A stretch of 64,000 bases of DNA. It comes from an uncultured Lachnobacterium sp. (lineage in GTDB: Bacteria; Bacillota; Clostridia; Lachnospirales; Lachnospiraceae). Numbering within the stretch: position 1 is the first letter of the stretch; each line of letters begins with the position of its first letter. Shown here piece after piece: positions 35,834 to 43,679 of the stretch. The translations under genes were made by a program, and so were the position numbers. Location: the NCBI GenBank assembly GCA_900543445.1, contig UQRC01000007.1, forward strand, positions 20,778 to 84,777. Reading direction: 5' to 3'. Below the pieces are notes generated by a model. The model had not been told where the DNA came from and did no database searches. It saw only the letters and a list, made by a program, of their open reading frames with translations.

Positions 35834-36934
35834 ATGAATCAGCAGATTGGAAGAGGGAGTCTCTGTTTTTCAGAGGCTCCTTTTATTATTGGTACAGCAT
35901 CTGTTGTCGGAACCAAGGAAGGCGAGGGACCGATCGCATCCGAATTCGACTGTATCGGAGAGGACGATAAATTCGGACAAGATACATGGGAGGAGGCAGA
36001 GAGCTGCCTGCAGCAGGAAGCACTTACACTCGCTTTGGGTAAGGCGGACAAGACTCCGGAGGAGATGCGCTATCTGTTTGCGGGAGATCTGTTAGGGCAG
36101 CTGATCGCATCATCGTTTGGACTGAAAAGCTTCGAAATACCACTCTTTGGATTATATGGTGCCTGCTCGACCTGTGGGGAGGCACTTGCACTCTCTGCAA
36201 TGACTGTGGCGGCGGGGTATGCGGATCATGTAGCAGCAGTGACGTCGAGTCATTTTGCGAGCGCGGAGAAGCAGTTTCGGTTTCCGCTCGAATATGCGAA
36301 CCAGCGCCCCATCTCCGCAACATGGACCGTCACTGGTGCCGGGGCCTTCATTGTGGCAGCTGCGAATCAGGTAACCCAGAACAGGCAGGACAAGGATTCC
36401 GGCAAGAGGGTAGATCTCTTCCCGGATCGTTCGCCCTACACGCACCAAAAAGGCGCGCCGATGGCCAGGATCGCCGCTGTCACAACTGGTAAAATTGTTG
36501 ATTATGGTGTCAAGGATGCGATGAACATGGGTGCAGTAATGGCGCCAGCAGCAGCGGCGTTAATTGCACAGAATTTAGAGGACTTTGACAGAAAACCGGA
36601 AGATTATGACCGGATCGTGACCGGAGATCTGGGAGAGGTCGGACATGAGATCCTTATTGATCTTCTCAAACAGAAAGGATTTGATATCTCGAAGGTGCAT
36701 GCGGATTGCGGAATGATCATCTACGATAACAAGAAGCAGGGGACCGGTTCCGGAGGATCGGGCTGTGGCTGCGCGGCGACAACACTTTCCGCGCACTTTC
36801 TCCCGCGACTCGCAAGCGGCGAATTGAAGCGGATCCTGTTTGTACCGACGGGCGCACTCATGTCTCCGGTCAGCTTTAATGAAGGACAGTCAATCCCTGG
36901 AATTGCACACGGAATCGTCCTTGAACACATTTAA
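35834..36934 (+). CDS. spoVAD: Stage V sporulation protein AD
   Basis: This 366-residue protein has the thiolase-like fold of SpoVAD, which binds dipicolinic acid at the spore inner membrane. It has the usual extra start IGRGSLCFSEAPFIIGTASVVG. Further family marks are LFGLYGACSTCGEALALSAM, ATWTVTGAGAFIV, and FVPTGALMSPVSFNEGQSIP near the end. The start at 35834 follows AAAGGGAGAG; an ATG at 35810 is rejected. It precedes spoVAE, but hairpin element copy 3 (529 bp) lies between them, starting only 4 bp after the stop codon. Confidence 0.95.
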   Translation: MNQQIGRGSLCFSEAPFIIGTASVVGTKEGEGPIASEFDCIGEDDKFGQDTWEEAESCLQQEALTLALGKADKTPEEMRYLFAGDLLGQLIASSFGLKSFEIPLFGLYGACSTCGEALALSAMTVAAGYADHVAAVTSSHFASAEKQFRFPLEYANQRPISATWTVTGAGAFIVAAANQVTQNRQDKDSGKRVDLFPDRSPYTHQKGAPMARIAAVTTGKIVDYGVKDAMNMGAVMAPAAAALIAQNLEDFDRKPEDYDRIVTGDLGEVGHEILIDLLKQKGFDISKVHADCGMIIYDNKKQGTGSGGSGCGCAATTLSAHFLPRLASGELKRILFVPTGALMSPVSFNEGQSIPGIAHGIVLEHI

Positions 36935-36938
36935 GTGT

Positions 36939-37467
36939 TGAGAGACTTCCAGTGCGGGTTCCGGCGGCTTGTCCCTGCGCTGTGGCTGGCATCTGAGAGG
37001 ACACTAGTTATCCAAAATTACGAATTTGCAGAAAATCTCTGCTGAGATCTTTCGATGATTTTTGTCCGCTCAAGCTTAGACAGTGGCACTCGGAATGTTC
37101 GTCTGACACAGAATGTGTCCGATGGATTTCGTGTCTGCCTTAATGGGCGTTCGAAGAAAACGTGCCGCCGCAGGGCAACTGTTTGTGAGCAACACTGTAT
37201 AGCGGCGTTCCAATAGACACGAAGCGAGTTTTGCACAAGGCGGCTCATATCGACTTTCTGAGGACGCCCATTTAGACAGACTAGAAATTTTGAGCACATC
37301 TGTGTCAGACGGACACTCCGAGTGTCACGGTCGAAGCGTTGCTCGGACATAAAAATTGATCTCAGCGGAGATTTTCGCAAATTCAGCAATTTTGTCTAAA
37401 ATCGTGCTCCTCTCAGATGCCAGCCACAGCGCAGGGACAAGCCGCCGGAACCCGGTGGAGTCTCTCA
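36939..37467 (+). repeat. Long-hairpin intergenic element, copy 3
   Basis: A 529-bp element between spoVAD and spoVAE, same orientation as copies 1 and 2. Outer arms: TGAGAGACTTCCAGTGCGGG at the left; the right arm ends CCCGGTGGAGTCTCTCA, so the arm sequence differs from the other copies but pairs internally, including TGTGGCTGGCATCTGAGAGG against its exact complement (37409-37428). Core 37001-37408 (408 bp). The mid-arm pair here is CACTCGGAATGTTCG with CGGACACTCCGAGTG, replacing GCGGCTGCGTG/CACGCAGCCGC of copy 1: both sides changed together. The gap 36935-37498 holds nothing else but the spoVAE ribosome binding site. Confidence 0.9.
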
Positions 37468-37498
37468 GGAGAAAAGGAAGAAGGAAAGGAGAGAGAAT

Positions 37499-37858
37499 AT
37501 GGATTATGTGATTGCATTTGTGGTAGGAGGCGTGATCTGTGCCCTGACACAGATCCTGATGGAGAAAACGAAGATGATGCCGGGGCGGATCATGGTGCTT
37601 CTCGTGTGCCTCGGCGCAGTCCTTGGTGCGTTCGGAATCTATGAACCGTTCTTGAAATGGGCAAAGGCAGGTGCAAGCGTGCCGCTTCTCGGGTTTGGAA
37701 ACAACCTGTGGAAAGGCGTGCGTGAGATGGTGGATGAGAAAGGCTTTATCGGCATTTTCCTAGGGGGATTCAAAAACTGTGCGCTTGGACTTTCGGCGGC
37801 GCTCGTATTTTCTTATATTGCCGCATTGATTACGCAGCCGAAGATGAAGAAGCATTGA
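37499..37858 (+). CDS. spoVAE: Stage V sporulation protein AE (AEB type)
   Basis: This 119-residue, strongly hydrophobic protein matches SpoVAE/SpoVAEB. It has MDYVIAFVVGGVICALTQIL, the ILMEKTKMMPGRIMVLLVCL helix, GASVPLLGFGNNLWKGV, and GFKNCALGLSAALVFSYIAA. It is part of the membrane channel for dipicolinic acid. An AAAGGAGAG site precedes the ATG. The hairpin element upstream separates it from spoVAD; transcription from the spoVAD promoter would have to pass through it. Confidence 0.93.
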   Translation: MDYVIAFVVGGVICALTQILMEKTKMMPGRIMVLLVCLGAVLGAFGIYEPFLKWAKAGASVPLLGFGNNLWKGVREMVDEKGFIGIFLGGFKNCALGLSAALVFSYIAALITQPKMKKH

Positions 37859-37898
37859 CAGCCTTTTGCGGAAGGTGCTATCATGAACAAAGTTCATG
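37855..37898 (+). promoter_or_regulatory. Promoter with overlapping operator of the TetR-type gene
   Basis: TTGACA (37855-37860), 18 bases, TATCAT (37879-37884). The perfect 17-bp palindrome CATGAACAAAGTTCATG (37882-37898) covers the -10 and the likely start of transcription, the expected place for autorepression by the TetR-type protein encoded 46 bases further on. Confidence 0.65.
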
Positions 37899-37943
37899 TG
37901 CAACAGAAGTTGAGCAGCAATTAAGTTGAATGGAAGCGGAAAT

Positions 37944-38474
37944 ATGCGAAAGAAAGTTACTTCAAGAGAAAAAATTCTGGATGCGGCGATGGAGATTGCC
38001 CTCCGTGAGGGTGTGGATCATGTCAGTATCCGCAAGCTTGCGAAAAGCTGTGGGATCGGGCTTGGATCCATGTACAATTATTATCCGGATAAGGAGACCT
38101 TGATCCGTGCAGTGTCAGAAACCTTCTGGGATCGTATTCTGACGGATCAGGAAAAGCTGTATCGCAGCGGCATCGGATTCACGGTATTTCTTGAGCAGTA
38201 TTACGGATTCCTGTATGGAAGACTTGCACAGTATGATACGAGCTGGCTGACGCAGTTCGATAAAAATTGTGTGCAGGGAAAGGCAGCAATCGCGTTGCTT
38301 CGCGAGGCGCTTGCGCAGGATCCGCGCGTGAATCCGACCATCTGGAATATGGAACTCAATCAGGATGCGTTTGTGGAATACGTGTTTGTCAATTTGATGG
38401 CGCTCCTGCAGGCGGGAGAGAATAATTGCCGCTTTTTCCTGTTTTTACTGGAACATTTACTTTACGATGTATAA
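37944..38474 (+). CDS. TetR/AcrR-family transcriptional regulator
   Basis: This 176-residue protein has an N-terminal helix-turn-helix (about residues 5-50: SREKILDAAMEIALREGVDH, IRKLAKSCGIGLGSMYNYYP, DKETLIRAV). The C-terminal ligand-sensing domain is unassigned. The start at 37944 gives the standard family N-terminus and follows GGAAGCGGAAAT; an upstream TTG is rejected. The palindrome over its own promoter suggests autorepression. Its target genes are unclear: the lipoprotein and PAP2 genes lie downstream on the same strand. Confidence 0.9.
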   Translation: MRKKVTSREKILDAAMEIALREGVDHVSIRKLAKSCGIGLGSMYNYYPDKETLIRAVSETFWDRILTDQEKLYRSGIGFTVFLEQYYGFLYGRLAQYDTSWLTQFDKNCVQGKAAIALLREALAQDPRVNPTIWNMELNQDAFVEYVFVNLMALLQAGENNCRFFLFLLEHLLYDV

Positions 38475-38515
38475 TATTGTATTTTTTATCCATACTATCT
38501 TCTGTAAATTAGAAT

Positions 38516-38561
38516 AGGCGATTGTGAAGAGGTTGCTACAGCATTCTTTTCACAATCGCCT
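38516..38561. repeat. Short hairpin with long-element tip sequence
   Basis: AGGCGATTGTGAA pairs with TTCACAATCGCCT around a 20-base loop. The tip GCGATTGTGAA matches the ends of the 82-bp hairpin at 2912 and of element copy 1. It lies between the TetR-type gene and the lipoprotein gene, and without a T run is not an ordinary terminator. Confidence 0.75.
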
Positions 38562-38590
38562 GTTCGGAAATAGAAAAGGAGATAGAAGAG

Positions 38591-39004
38591 ATGAAGAAAA
38601 TGAAAGTCATGATGATGTGCTGCCTGTTAGTGGGATGCATCGGTATGTTTGCAGCATGTGGAGCGAACGACAACAATACAGGCAACACACAGAACAATGC
38701 AGTGACCGATACCATGAACAATGGTAACAACACGGACAATGGAAACACTGCCGGCACGAATGGCAATGGCACAACCGGTAACAATGCGAATGGTAATAAC
38801 ACAACCGGAAATAACGTCAAGAAAGATGTAGACAATCTCGGAGACGATGTCGTCGATATGGGTGAAGACGTGGTAGACGGTGTGGAAGATGCCGGTGATG
38901 CAGTTGTTGACGGTGTGGATGACGTTGTAGATGGTGGCAATAACAATGCCAATAACAACAGCAACGGAGCAACCAATTCCAACAATAACGGCAGCGGACG
39001 TTAG
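38591..39004 (+). CDS. Asn-rich low-complexity lipoprotein
   Basis: This 137-residue predicted lipoprotein has signal MKKMKVMMMCCLLVGCIGMF and lipobox FAACGA (Cys 23). The mature part is mostly Asn, Thr and Gly (about residues 24-75), then an acidic repeat of the form VDNLGDDVVDMGEDVVDGVE (about 78-113), then another Asn-rich tail. I know no function. The VD(x)3DDV periodicity suggests a short amphipathic helix with heptad-like spacing. An AAAAGGAG site precedes the ATG. Short proteins of this style are common in Lachnospiraceae. The PAP2 gene follows within 16 bp. Confidence 0.8.
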   Translation: MKKMKVMMMCCLLVGCIGMFAACGANDNNTGNTQNNAVTDTMNNGNNTDNGNTAGTNGNGTTGNNANGNNTTGNNVKKDVDNLGDDVVDMGEDVVDGVEDAGDAVVDGVDDVVDGGNNNANNNSNGATNSNNNGSGR

Positions 39005-39019
39005 AAAGTGAATCTACTT

Positions 39020-39514
39020 ATGACAAGAGAGACTTATTGCAAGATGACTCAGCCGTTTCGGGATCATCCGGAACGCGCTAAGTCGCTACATATGGCAAAT
39101 AAAATATTGACGGCGATCATATTTGTCGCCTATCCTCTGCTTTTGATCTGGTTGTATGTAAAGCTTCCGGATCATCTGATTCGTGCAATTCTTGTACCGT
39201 TTGACGGCTTCATCGGAGTCAGTGTATTCCGGTATCTGGTGAACCGGAGGAGACCGTATGAGGAATTCGGCGTAGCACCGGTGATTCCGAAAGACACAAG
39301 CGGAAAATCTTTTCCGAGCCGGCATGTGTTTTCAGCAGCGATCATCGCATTCACATTTCTTGCTATACCGGGGATGACCGGGATCGGAGCAGCGCTTGTA
39401 ATCTGTGCGGTCGGGATTGCGGTCATACGTGTGATCTCCGGTGTACACTACATCAGCGACGTTGTCGCTGCCTTTGTGGTTGCGATGCTGCTTTCTGCTC
39501 TATATATCATTTAA
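39020..39514 (+). CDS. PAP2-family membrane phosphatase
   Basis: This 164-residue membrane protein is of the type-2 phosphatidic acid phosphatase family. The three signature regions are FRYLVNRRRPYEEFG, KSFPSRHVFSAAI (PSGH-like) and RVISGVHYISDVVAA (catalytic His and Asp). Helices include LTAIIFVAYPLLLIWLY and GIGAALVICAVGIAVI. It likely removes phosphate from a lipid such as undecaprenyl pyrophosphate or phosphatidate at the outer face of the membrane. A GTG at 39008 would add four residues; neither start has a strong ribosome binding site. Hairpin element copy 4 begins 2 bp after the stop codon. Confidence 0.85.
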   Translation: MTRETYCKMTQPFRDHPERAKSLHMANKILTAIIFVAYPLLLIWLYVKLPDHLIRAILVPFDGFIGVSVFRYLVNRRRPYEEFGVAPVIPKDTSGKSFPSRHVFSAAIIAFTFLAIPGMTGIGAALVICAVGIAVIRVISGVHYISDVVAAFVVAMLLSALYII

Positions 39515-39516
39515 GT

Positions 39517-40064
39517 GATAGTGGAAATCTGTGGTGTGGGCTCCGGTGCTGGAATTGTCTCTCGGCGGCCGGCTCTTAAAACGGAACACGGTTTTAGACA
39601 AAATCATTGAATTTGCAAAAGTGTCTGCCGTGCTCAATTTTTATGTCCGAGCAACGCTTCGACTGCGGGACTCCGAATGTCCACCTGACACAGATGTGCT
39701 CAAAATTTCTAGTCTGCCTAAGAGGGGCACTTTGTGAATTTTGATTGTGCCCGCTCTCGGTTAATGTCTCCCCTCATATAATTGTGGAGTGCCACTAAGT
39801 CATGTGGTCGCAAACACGACCCGCGGGCACCTGTTCACAAAGATGCCCCACGTAAGGCAGACACGAAATCCATCGGACACATTCTGTGTTCAGGCGAACA
39901 TTCGGAGTGCCACTGTCTAAGCTTGAGCGGACAGAAATCATGAAAAGAGCACGGCAGATATTTTTCGCAAATCCTTGATTTTGGATAACTAGTGTCTGTT
40001 TTAGGAGCCTGTCGCTGAGAGACGATTCCAGCACCGGAGCCCGAATCGCAGAATTTCTACTATC
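39517..40064 (-). repeat. Long-hairpin intergenic element, copy 4 (inverted, with a different apical domain)
   Basis: This 548-bp element exactly fills the space between two convergent genes, from 2 bp after the PAP2 stop to the base before the AraC stop. It is reversed relative to copies 1-3: the TTTTAGACAAAATCATTGAA arm of the core comes first and the ACTAGTTATCCAAAATCA arm (read on the minus strand) last. Core about 39583-39997. Outer arms pair (GATAGTGGAAAT... with ...ATTTCTACTATC; GGGCTCCGGTGCTGGAAT with ATTCCAGCACCGGAGCCC). The apical region (about 39707-39877) is unrelated to that of copies 1-3. It has its own stems (GTCTGCCTTAC/CTAAGAGGGGCA region, TTTGTGAA/TTCACAAA, GTGCCCGC/GCGGGCAC). 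Confidence 0.88.
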
Positions 40065-40961
40065 CTAAATACCCGGAGCGAAGCCCTCCATCGCGCGGAA
40101 CTGGCGCGGTGTGAGGGCATATTTTTTCTTGAAGGAGCGGTTGAAATACGACAGATTCTCAAATCCCGTCTCCTCCGCAATCGCAAGAACCGTAGAGTCG
40201 GAGGTCGTCAGAAGACGGGCTGCCATCGTCAGGCGGTAATCTTTCAGATAATCCGTAAAGGTTGTGCCCATCGTCTCCTTAAAGTAACGCATAAAATGCG
40301 ATTCCGAGAATTGCACCTCGGAAGCAATTTCCGCGATCGTAATCTTATCCATGTAGTGATTCTCAATGTATTTCAGAATAATCTTCATCTTATCGAGCGT
40401 TTTACGGTTACTGTTTTTGGTGCGATTCGCATCGTGACAGCGGCTGCTTAACATATAGAAGAAGAGGTAGAGCTGGCTTTTGATATAAAGCTCAAACCCT
40501 CTTGGCTTCGTCTTGGAGATCTCGTCACATGCATCAATCCCTGCAATAATTTCATCGTAATAAGGATCCTGCGGCGTGTACAGTGTCGGTACATTGAGCG
40601 TTCCGTGCAGAAGCGGCAGTAAAAAATCCGTTGCGGTCACATCATTCTGGCGTGGGAGCAGCATGTTCGGGTGAAAAATAATATTCTCATACTCCATGCT
40701 TTCTCCCGGCTCCTGATAGATCGAGTGAAGCTGTCCGGGCAAGATAAGTACCATACTTGGACCACTCACCGGATACTCCGTGAAATCCACCGTGAGATTG
40801 CCGCGCCCCTTCTTGATATAGACAAGTTCCACCTCGTCGTGCCAGTGCAGAGGAACCATTGGAAAATCAAGCGGAATCGAGCAGAGGTACGTGTTGTACG
40901 GAAAGATGATATCTGCGTGTGTTACATTTTCATGATAATTTTCATACTCTAATATATTCAT
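40065..40961 (-). CDS. AraC-family regulator with cupin sensor domain
   Basis: This 298-residue regulator has an N-terminal cupin-like ligand pocket (about residues 25-140: FPMVPLHWHDEVELVYIKKG, RGNLTVDFTEYPVSGPSMVL, ILPGQLHS). The C-terminal AraC double helix-turn-helix (about 195-295) reads ITIAEIASEVQFSESHFMRY and IAEETGFENLSYFNRSFKKK, then LTPRQFR. The start MNILEYENYHENVTHADI is chosen by family fit; longer frames to 41078 lack support and the ribosome binding site is weak. It diverges from glycogen phosphorylase, which it may control, and resembles sugar-responsive regulators. Confidence 0.88.
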   Translation of the reverse strand: MNILEYENYHENVTHADIIFPYNTYLCSIPLDFPMVPLHWHDEVELVYIKKGRGNLTVDFTEYPVSGPSMVLILPGQLHSIYQEPGESMEYENIIFHPNMLLPRQNDVTATDFLLPLLHGTLNVPTLYTPQDPYYDEIIAGIDACDEISKTKPRGFELYIKSQLYLFFYMLSSRCHDANRTKNSNRKTLDKMKIILKYIENHYMDKITIAEIASEVQFSESHFMRYFKETMGTTFTDYLKDYRLTMAARLLTTSDSTVLAIAEETGFENLSYFNRSFKKKYALTPRQFRAMEGFAPGI

Positions 40962-41108
40962 ACTGCAAGCATAGCAGATATAACCCCTTAAGTAAAGAAA
41001 AATGATAGAATAGTACCACTTTTGCAACGGATATGACAAGATTATGCTGTATGCAGCGCGTATACTAGGATCATACAAACAAACGTATTGTGTTGGAGGA
41101 GAACAACA

Positions 41109-43361
41109 ATGACATTATCAAAGGCTGTATCAAGAAAGTACAACAAGACAATTGAAAAATGCAGTAACGAAGAAATTTATATCGCTTTGCTTGAAATGAC
41201 CAAGCAGATGGCAGAAGACAAAGTAAGCAACGAAGGAAAGAAAAAGTTATATTACATTTCCGCAGAGTTCCTGATCGGAAAGCTTCTTTCCAACAACCTG
41301 ATCAATCTCGGTATCTACGAGCAGGTGAGAAGTGAGCTTGAGGCATCCGGCAAGAGCCTTGCTGAGATCGAGGAAATTGAGCTTGAGCCTTCACTTGGAA
41401 ACGGCGGACTTGGACGTCTGGCAGCATGTTTCGTTGATTCGATCGCTACACTCGGATTAAACGGTGACGGCGTAGGTCTGAACTACCATTACGGATTATT
41501 TAAGCAGGTATTTGATCATAACTTACAGAAAGAGACACCAAACCCATGGATTACAGATGAGAGCTGGCTGACCAAGACCGATATCACATATCCGGTACAG
41601 TTTGGCGGATTTACCGTACAGTCCCGTCTGTATGACATCGATGTTGTCGGATACAACAACCGTACCACAAAGCTTCGCCTTTTTGACATCGAGACCGTAG
41701 ATGAGAGCATCGTAGGAGAGACTATCGATTTCAACAAAGAGGATATTGCTAAGAACTTAACACTGTTCTTATATCCGGATGATTCCGATGAGAAGGGACG
41801 TCTGCTTCGTGTTTACCAGCAGTACTTCATGGTAAGCAACGCAGCAAGATTAATTCTCGATGAGGCCGTTGCCAAGGGATCGAATTTACATGACCTTGCA
41901 GATTATGCAACCGTACAGATCAACGATACACACCCTTCGATGGTAATTCCTGAGTTGATCCGTCTCCTTCAGGAAAGAGGAATCCTGATCGATGAGGCAA
42001 TCAATATTGTATCGAAGGTTTGTGCATACACCAACCACACCATCCTTGCAGAGGCTCTTGAGAAGTGGCCGATCTACTTCTTGGAGAAGGCTGTACCGCA
42101 GCTGATGCCGATCATCCGCGAGCTTGACAACCGCGTACGTGCCAAGGTAGCTGATGAGAGCACATACATCATCAAGGACGGACTTGTGCATATGGCACAC
42201 ATGGATATCCACTACGGATACTCTGTAAACGGTGTTGCTTATCTGCACACAGAGATTCTTAAGAACGCTGAGTTAAATAACTTCTACAAGTTATATCCTG
42301 AGAAGTTTAACAATAAGACGAACGGAATCACATTCCGCCGCTGGCTGATGGCTTGTAACCCTGAGCTTTCCGCACAGATCACCGAGTGGATCGGAGATGG
42401 CTGGAAGAAGAATGCAAACGAACTTGAGAAGCTTGGCGCTTATGTCAATGACGATGCTGCACTTGAAAAGCTTCTGTCCGTTAAGGCTGGCAAGAAAGCA
42501 GATTTAAAGAATTACTTAAAGCAGACACAGGGCTTTGATTTCGATGAGAATTCGATCTTCGATATCCAGGTTAAGCGTCTCCATGAGTACAAGAGACAGC
42601 AGATGAATGCACTGTATGTGATCCACAAATATTTTGAGATCAAATCCGGCAAAAAGCCTACCACACCGATCACCGTATTCTTCGGCGCAAAGGCTGCTCC
42701 GGCATACATTATCGCAAAGGATATCATCCATCTGATCCTCTGCTTACAGCAGATCATCAACAATGATCCTGAGGTAAGTCCATACCTGAAGGTATTCATG
42801 GTTGAAAACTACAACGTAACAATGGCAGAGAAGATGATCCCGGCATGTGATATTTCCGAGCAGATTTCCCTTGCTTCCAAGGAGGCATCCGGAACCGGTA
42901 ACATGAAGTTCATGTTAAACGGAGCAATCACTCTTGGAACCATGGACGGAGCCAACGTTGAGATCGCTGAACTGGTAGGTAAGGACAACATCTACACCTT
43001 CGGTGAGGATTCACAGACAGTCATCGATCGTTATGCAAGAGCTGACTACAACTCAAGAAGCTACTACGAGAGCAATGAGGACTTAAAGAGAGCCGTTGAT
43101 TTCATCGTCAGCGACACCGTTAAGGCTGTCGGATGCAGCGAGAACCTTGAGCGTCTGTACAACGAGTTACTGAACAAAGACTGGTTTATGACATTCCCTG
43201 ATTTCAACGATTATGTTGAGACAAGAGAGAAAGCATATGCCGCATATGACAATCGTAAAGAGTGGGCAAAGAAGATGATTGTTAACATCAGCAAGGCAGG
43301 ATTCTTCTCATCCGACAGAACGATTGCACAGTACAATGAGGACATTTGGAAACTTTCATAG
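41109..43361 (+). CDS. glgP: Glycogen/maltodextrin phosphorylase (GT35)
   Basis: This 750-residue cytoplasmic enzyme releases glucose 1-phosphate from alpha-1,4-glucan with pyridoxal phosphate as cofactor. It has [50 protein letters not shown], and the cofactor Lys in [20 protein letters not shown] (about residue 600). It is shorter than animal enzymes, the usual size for the bacterial short form. A strong GGAGGAG site precedes the ATG at 41109. Codon use suggests high expression. A terminator follows at 43408-43442. Confidence 0.95.
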   Translation: MTLSKAVSRKYNKTIEKCSNEEIYIALLEMTKQMAEDKVSNEGKKKLYYISAEFLIGKLLSNNLINLGIYEQVRSELEASGKSLAEIEEIELEPSLGNGGLGRLAACFVDSIATLGLNGDGVGLNYHYGLFKQVFDHNLQKETPNPWITDESWLTKTDITYPVQFGGFTVQSRLYDIDVVGYNNRTTKLRLFDIETVDESIVGETIDFNKEDIAKNLTLFLYPDDSDEKGRLLRVYQQYFMVSNAARLILDEAVAKGSNLHDLADYATVQINDTHPSMVIPELIRLLQERGILIDEAINIVSKVCAYTNHTILAEALEKWPIYFLEKAVPQLMPIIRELDNRVRAKVADESTYIIKDGLVHMAHMDIHYGYSVNGVAYLHTEILKNAELNNFYKLYPEKFNNKTNGITFRRWLMACNPELSAQITEWIGDGWKKNANELEKLGAYVNDDAALEKLLSVKAGKKADLKNYLKQTQGFDFDENSIFDIQVKRLHEYKRQQMNALYVIHKYFEIKSGKKPTTPITVFFGAKAAPAYIIAKDIIHLILCLQQIINNDPEVSPYLKVFMVENYNVTMAEKMIPACDISEQISLASKEASGTGNMKFMLNGAITLGTMDGANVEIAELVGKDNIYTFGEDSQTVIDRYARADYNSRSYYESNEDLKRAVDFIVSDTVKAVGCSENLERLYNELLNKDWFMTFPDFNDYVETREKAYAAYDNRKEWAKKMIVNISKAGFFSSDRTIAQYNEDIWKLS

Positions 43362-43407
43362 TTTCTTAATGCATAAATAGGGAGAGTATTTTATATACGA
43401 AAAGAAG

Positions 43408-43442
43408 CACAGAGAGCGTGAATTCGCTTTCTGTGTTTTTTT
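43408..43442 (+). terminator. Rho-independent terminator of glycogen phosphorylase
   Basis: CACAGAGAGCG pairs with CGCTTTCTGTG around TGAATT, followed by seven T residues. The rest of the 43362-43679 gap holds the palindrome at 43607 and no gene. Confidence 0.88.
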
Positions 43443-43606
43443 GTGTATATTGCAGTGATGTATTTGTGTAAGAGGTGTGCTATAGTGGAGACAAGAGAAT
43501 CAGCAACATGGCTGATTACGGGGAAGAGAGAAGAAAAGAAGGAAATTTTTACAATGAGGGAGATGGTAAGAATTTATGTCATGATTTTGCTATAAAAATG
43601 GTATAT

Positions 43607-43623
43607 CTGATATGCAATATCAG
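43607..43623 (+). promoter_or_regulatory. Possible operator upstream of the cellobiose-phosphorylase-like gene
   Basis: CTGATATGCAATATCAG is an inverted repeat with perfect 7-bp arms around GCA, 57 bases before the ATG at 43680. A TATAAA at 43591-43596 lies just upstream. Size and position suit a regulator site; the regulator is unknown. Confidence 0.45.
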
Positions 43624-43679
43624 GTGAGAACGCTAAAATAACCGTAAACAGGCAAGATAGGATTAATTGGAGGTTATAC

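Noticed and set aside
39707..39877. tRNA-like or known riboswitch in the apical domain of element copy 4
   Set aside because: The stems are clear but match no tRNA arm set or riboswitch core that I can recognise.
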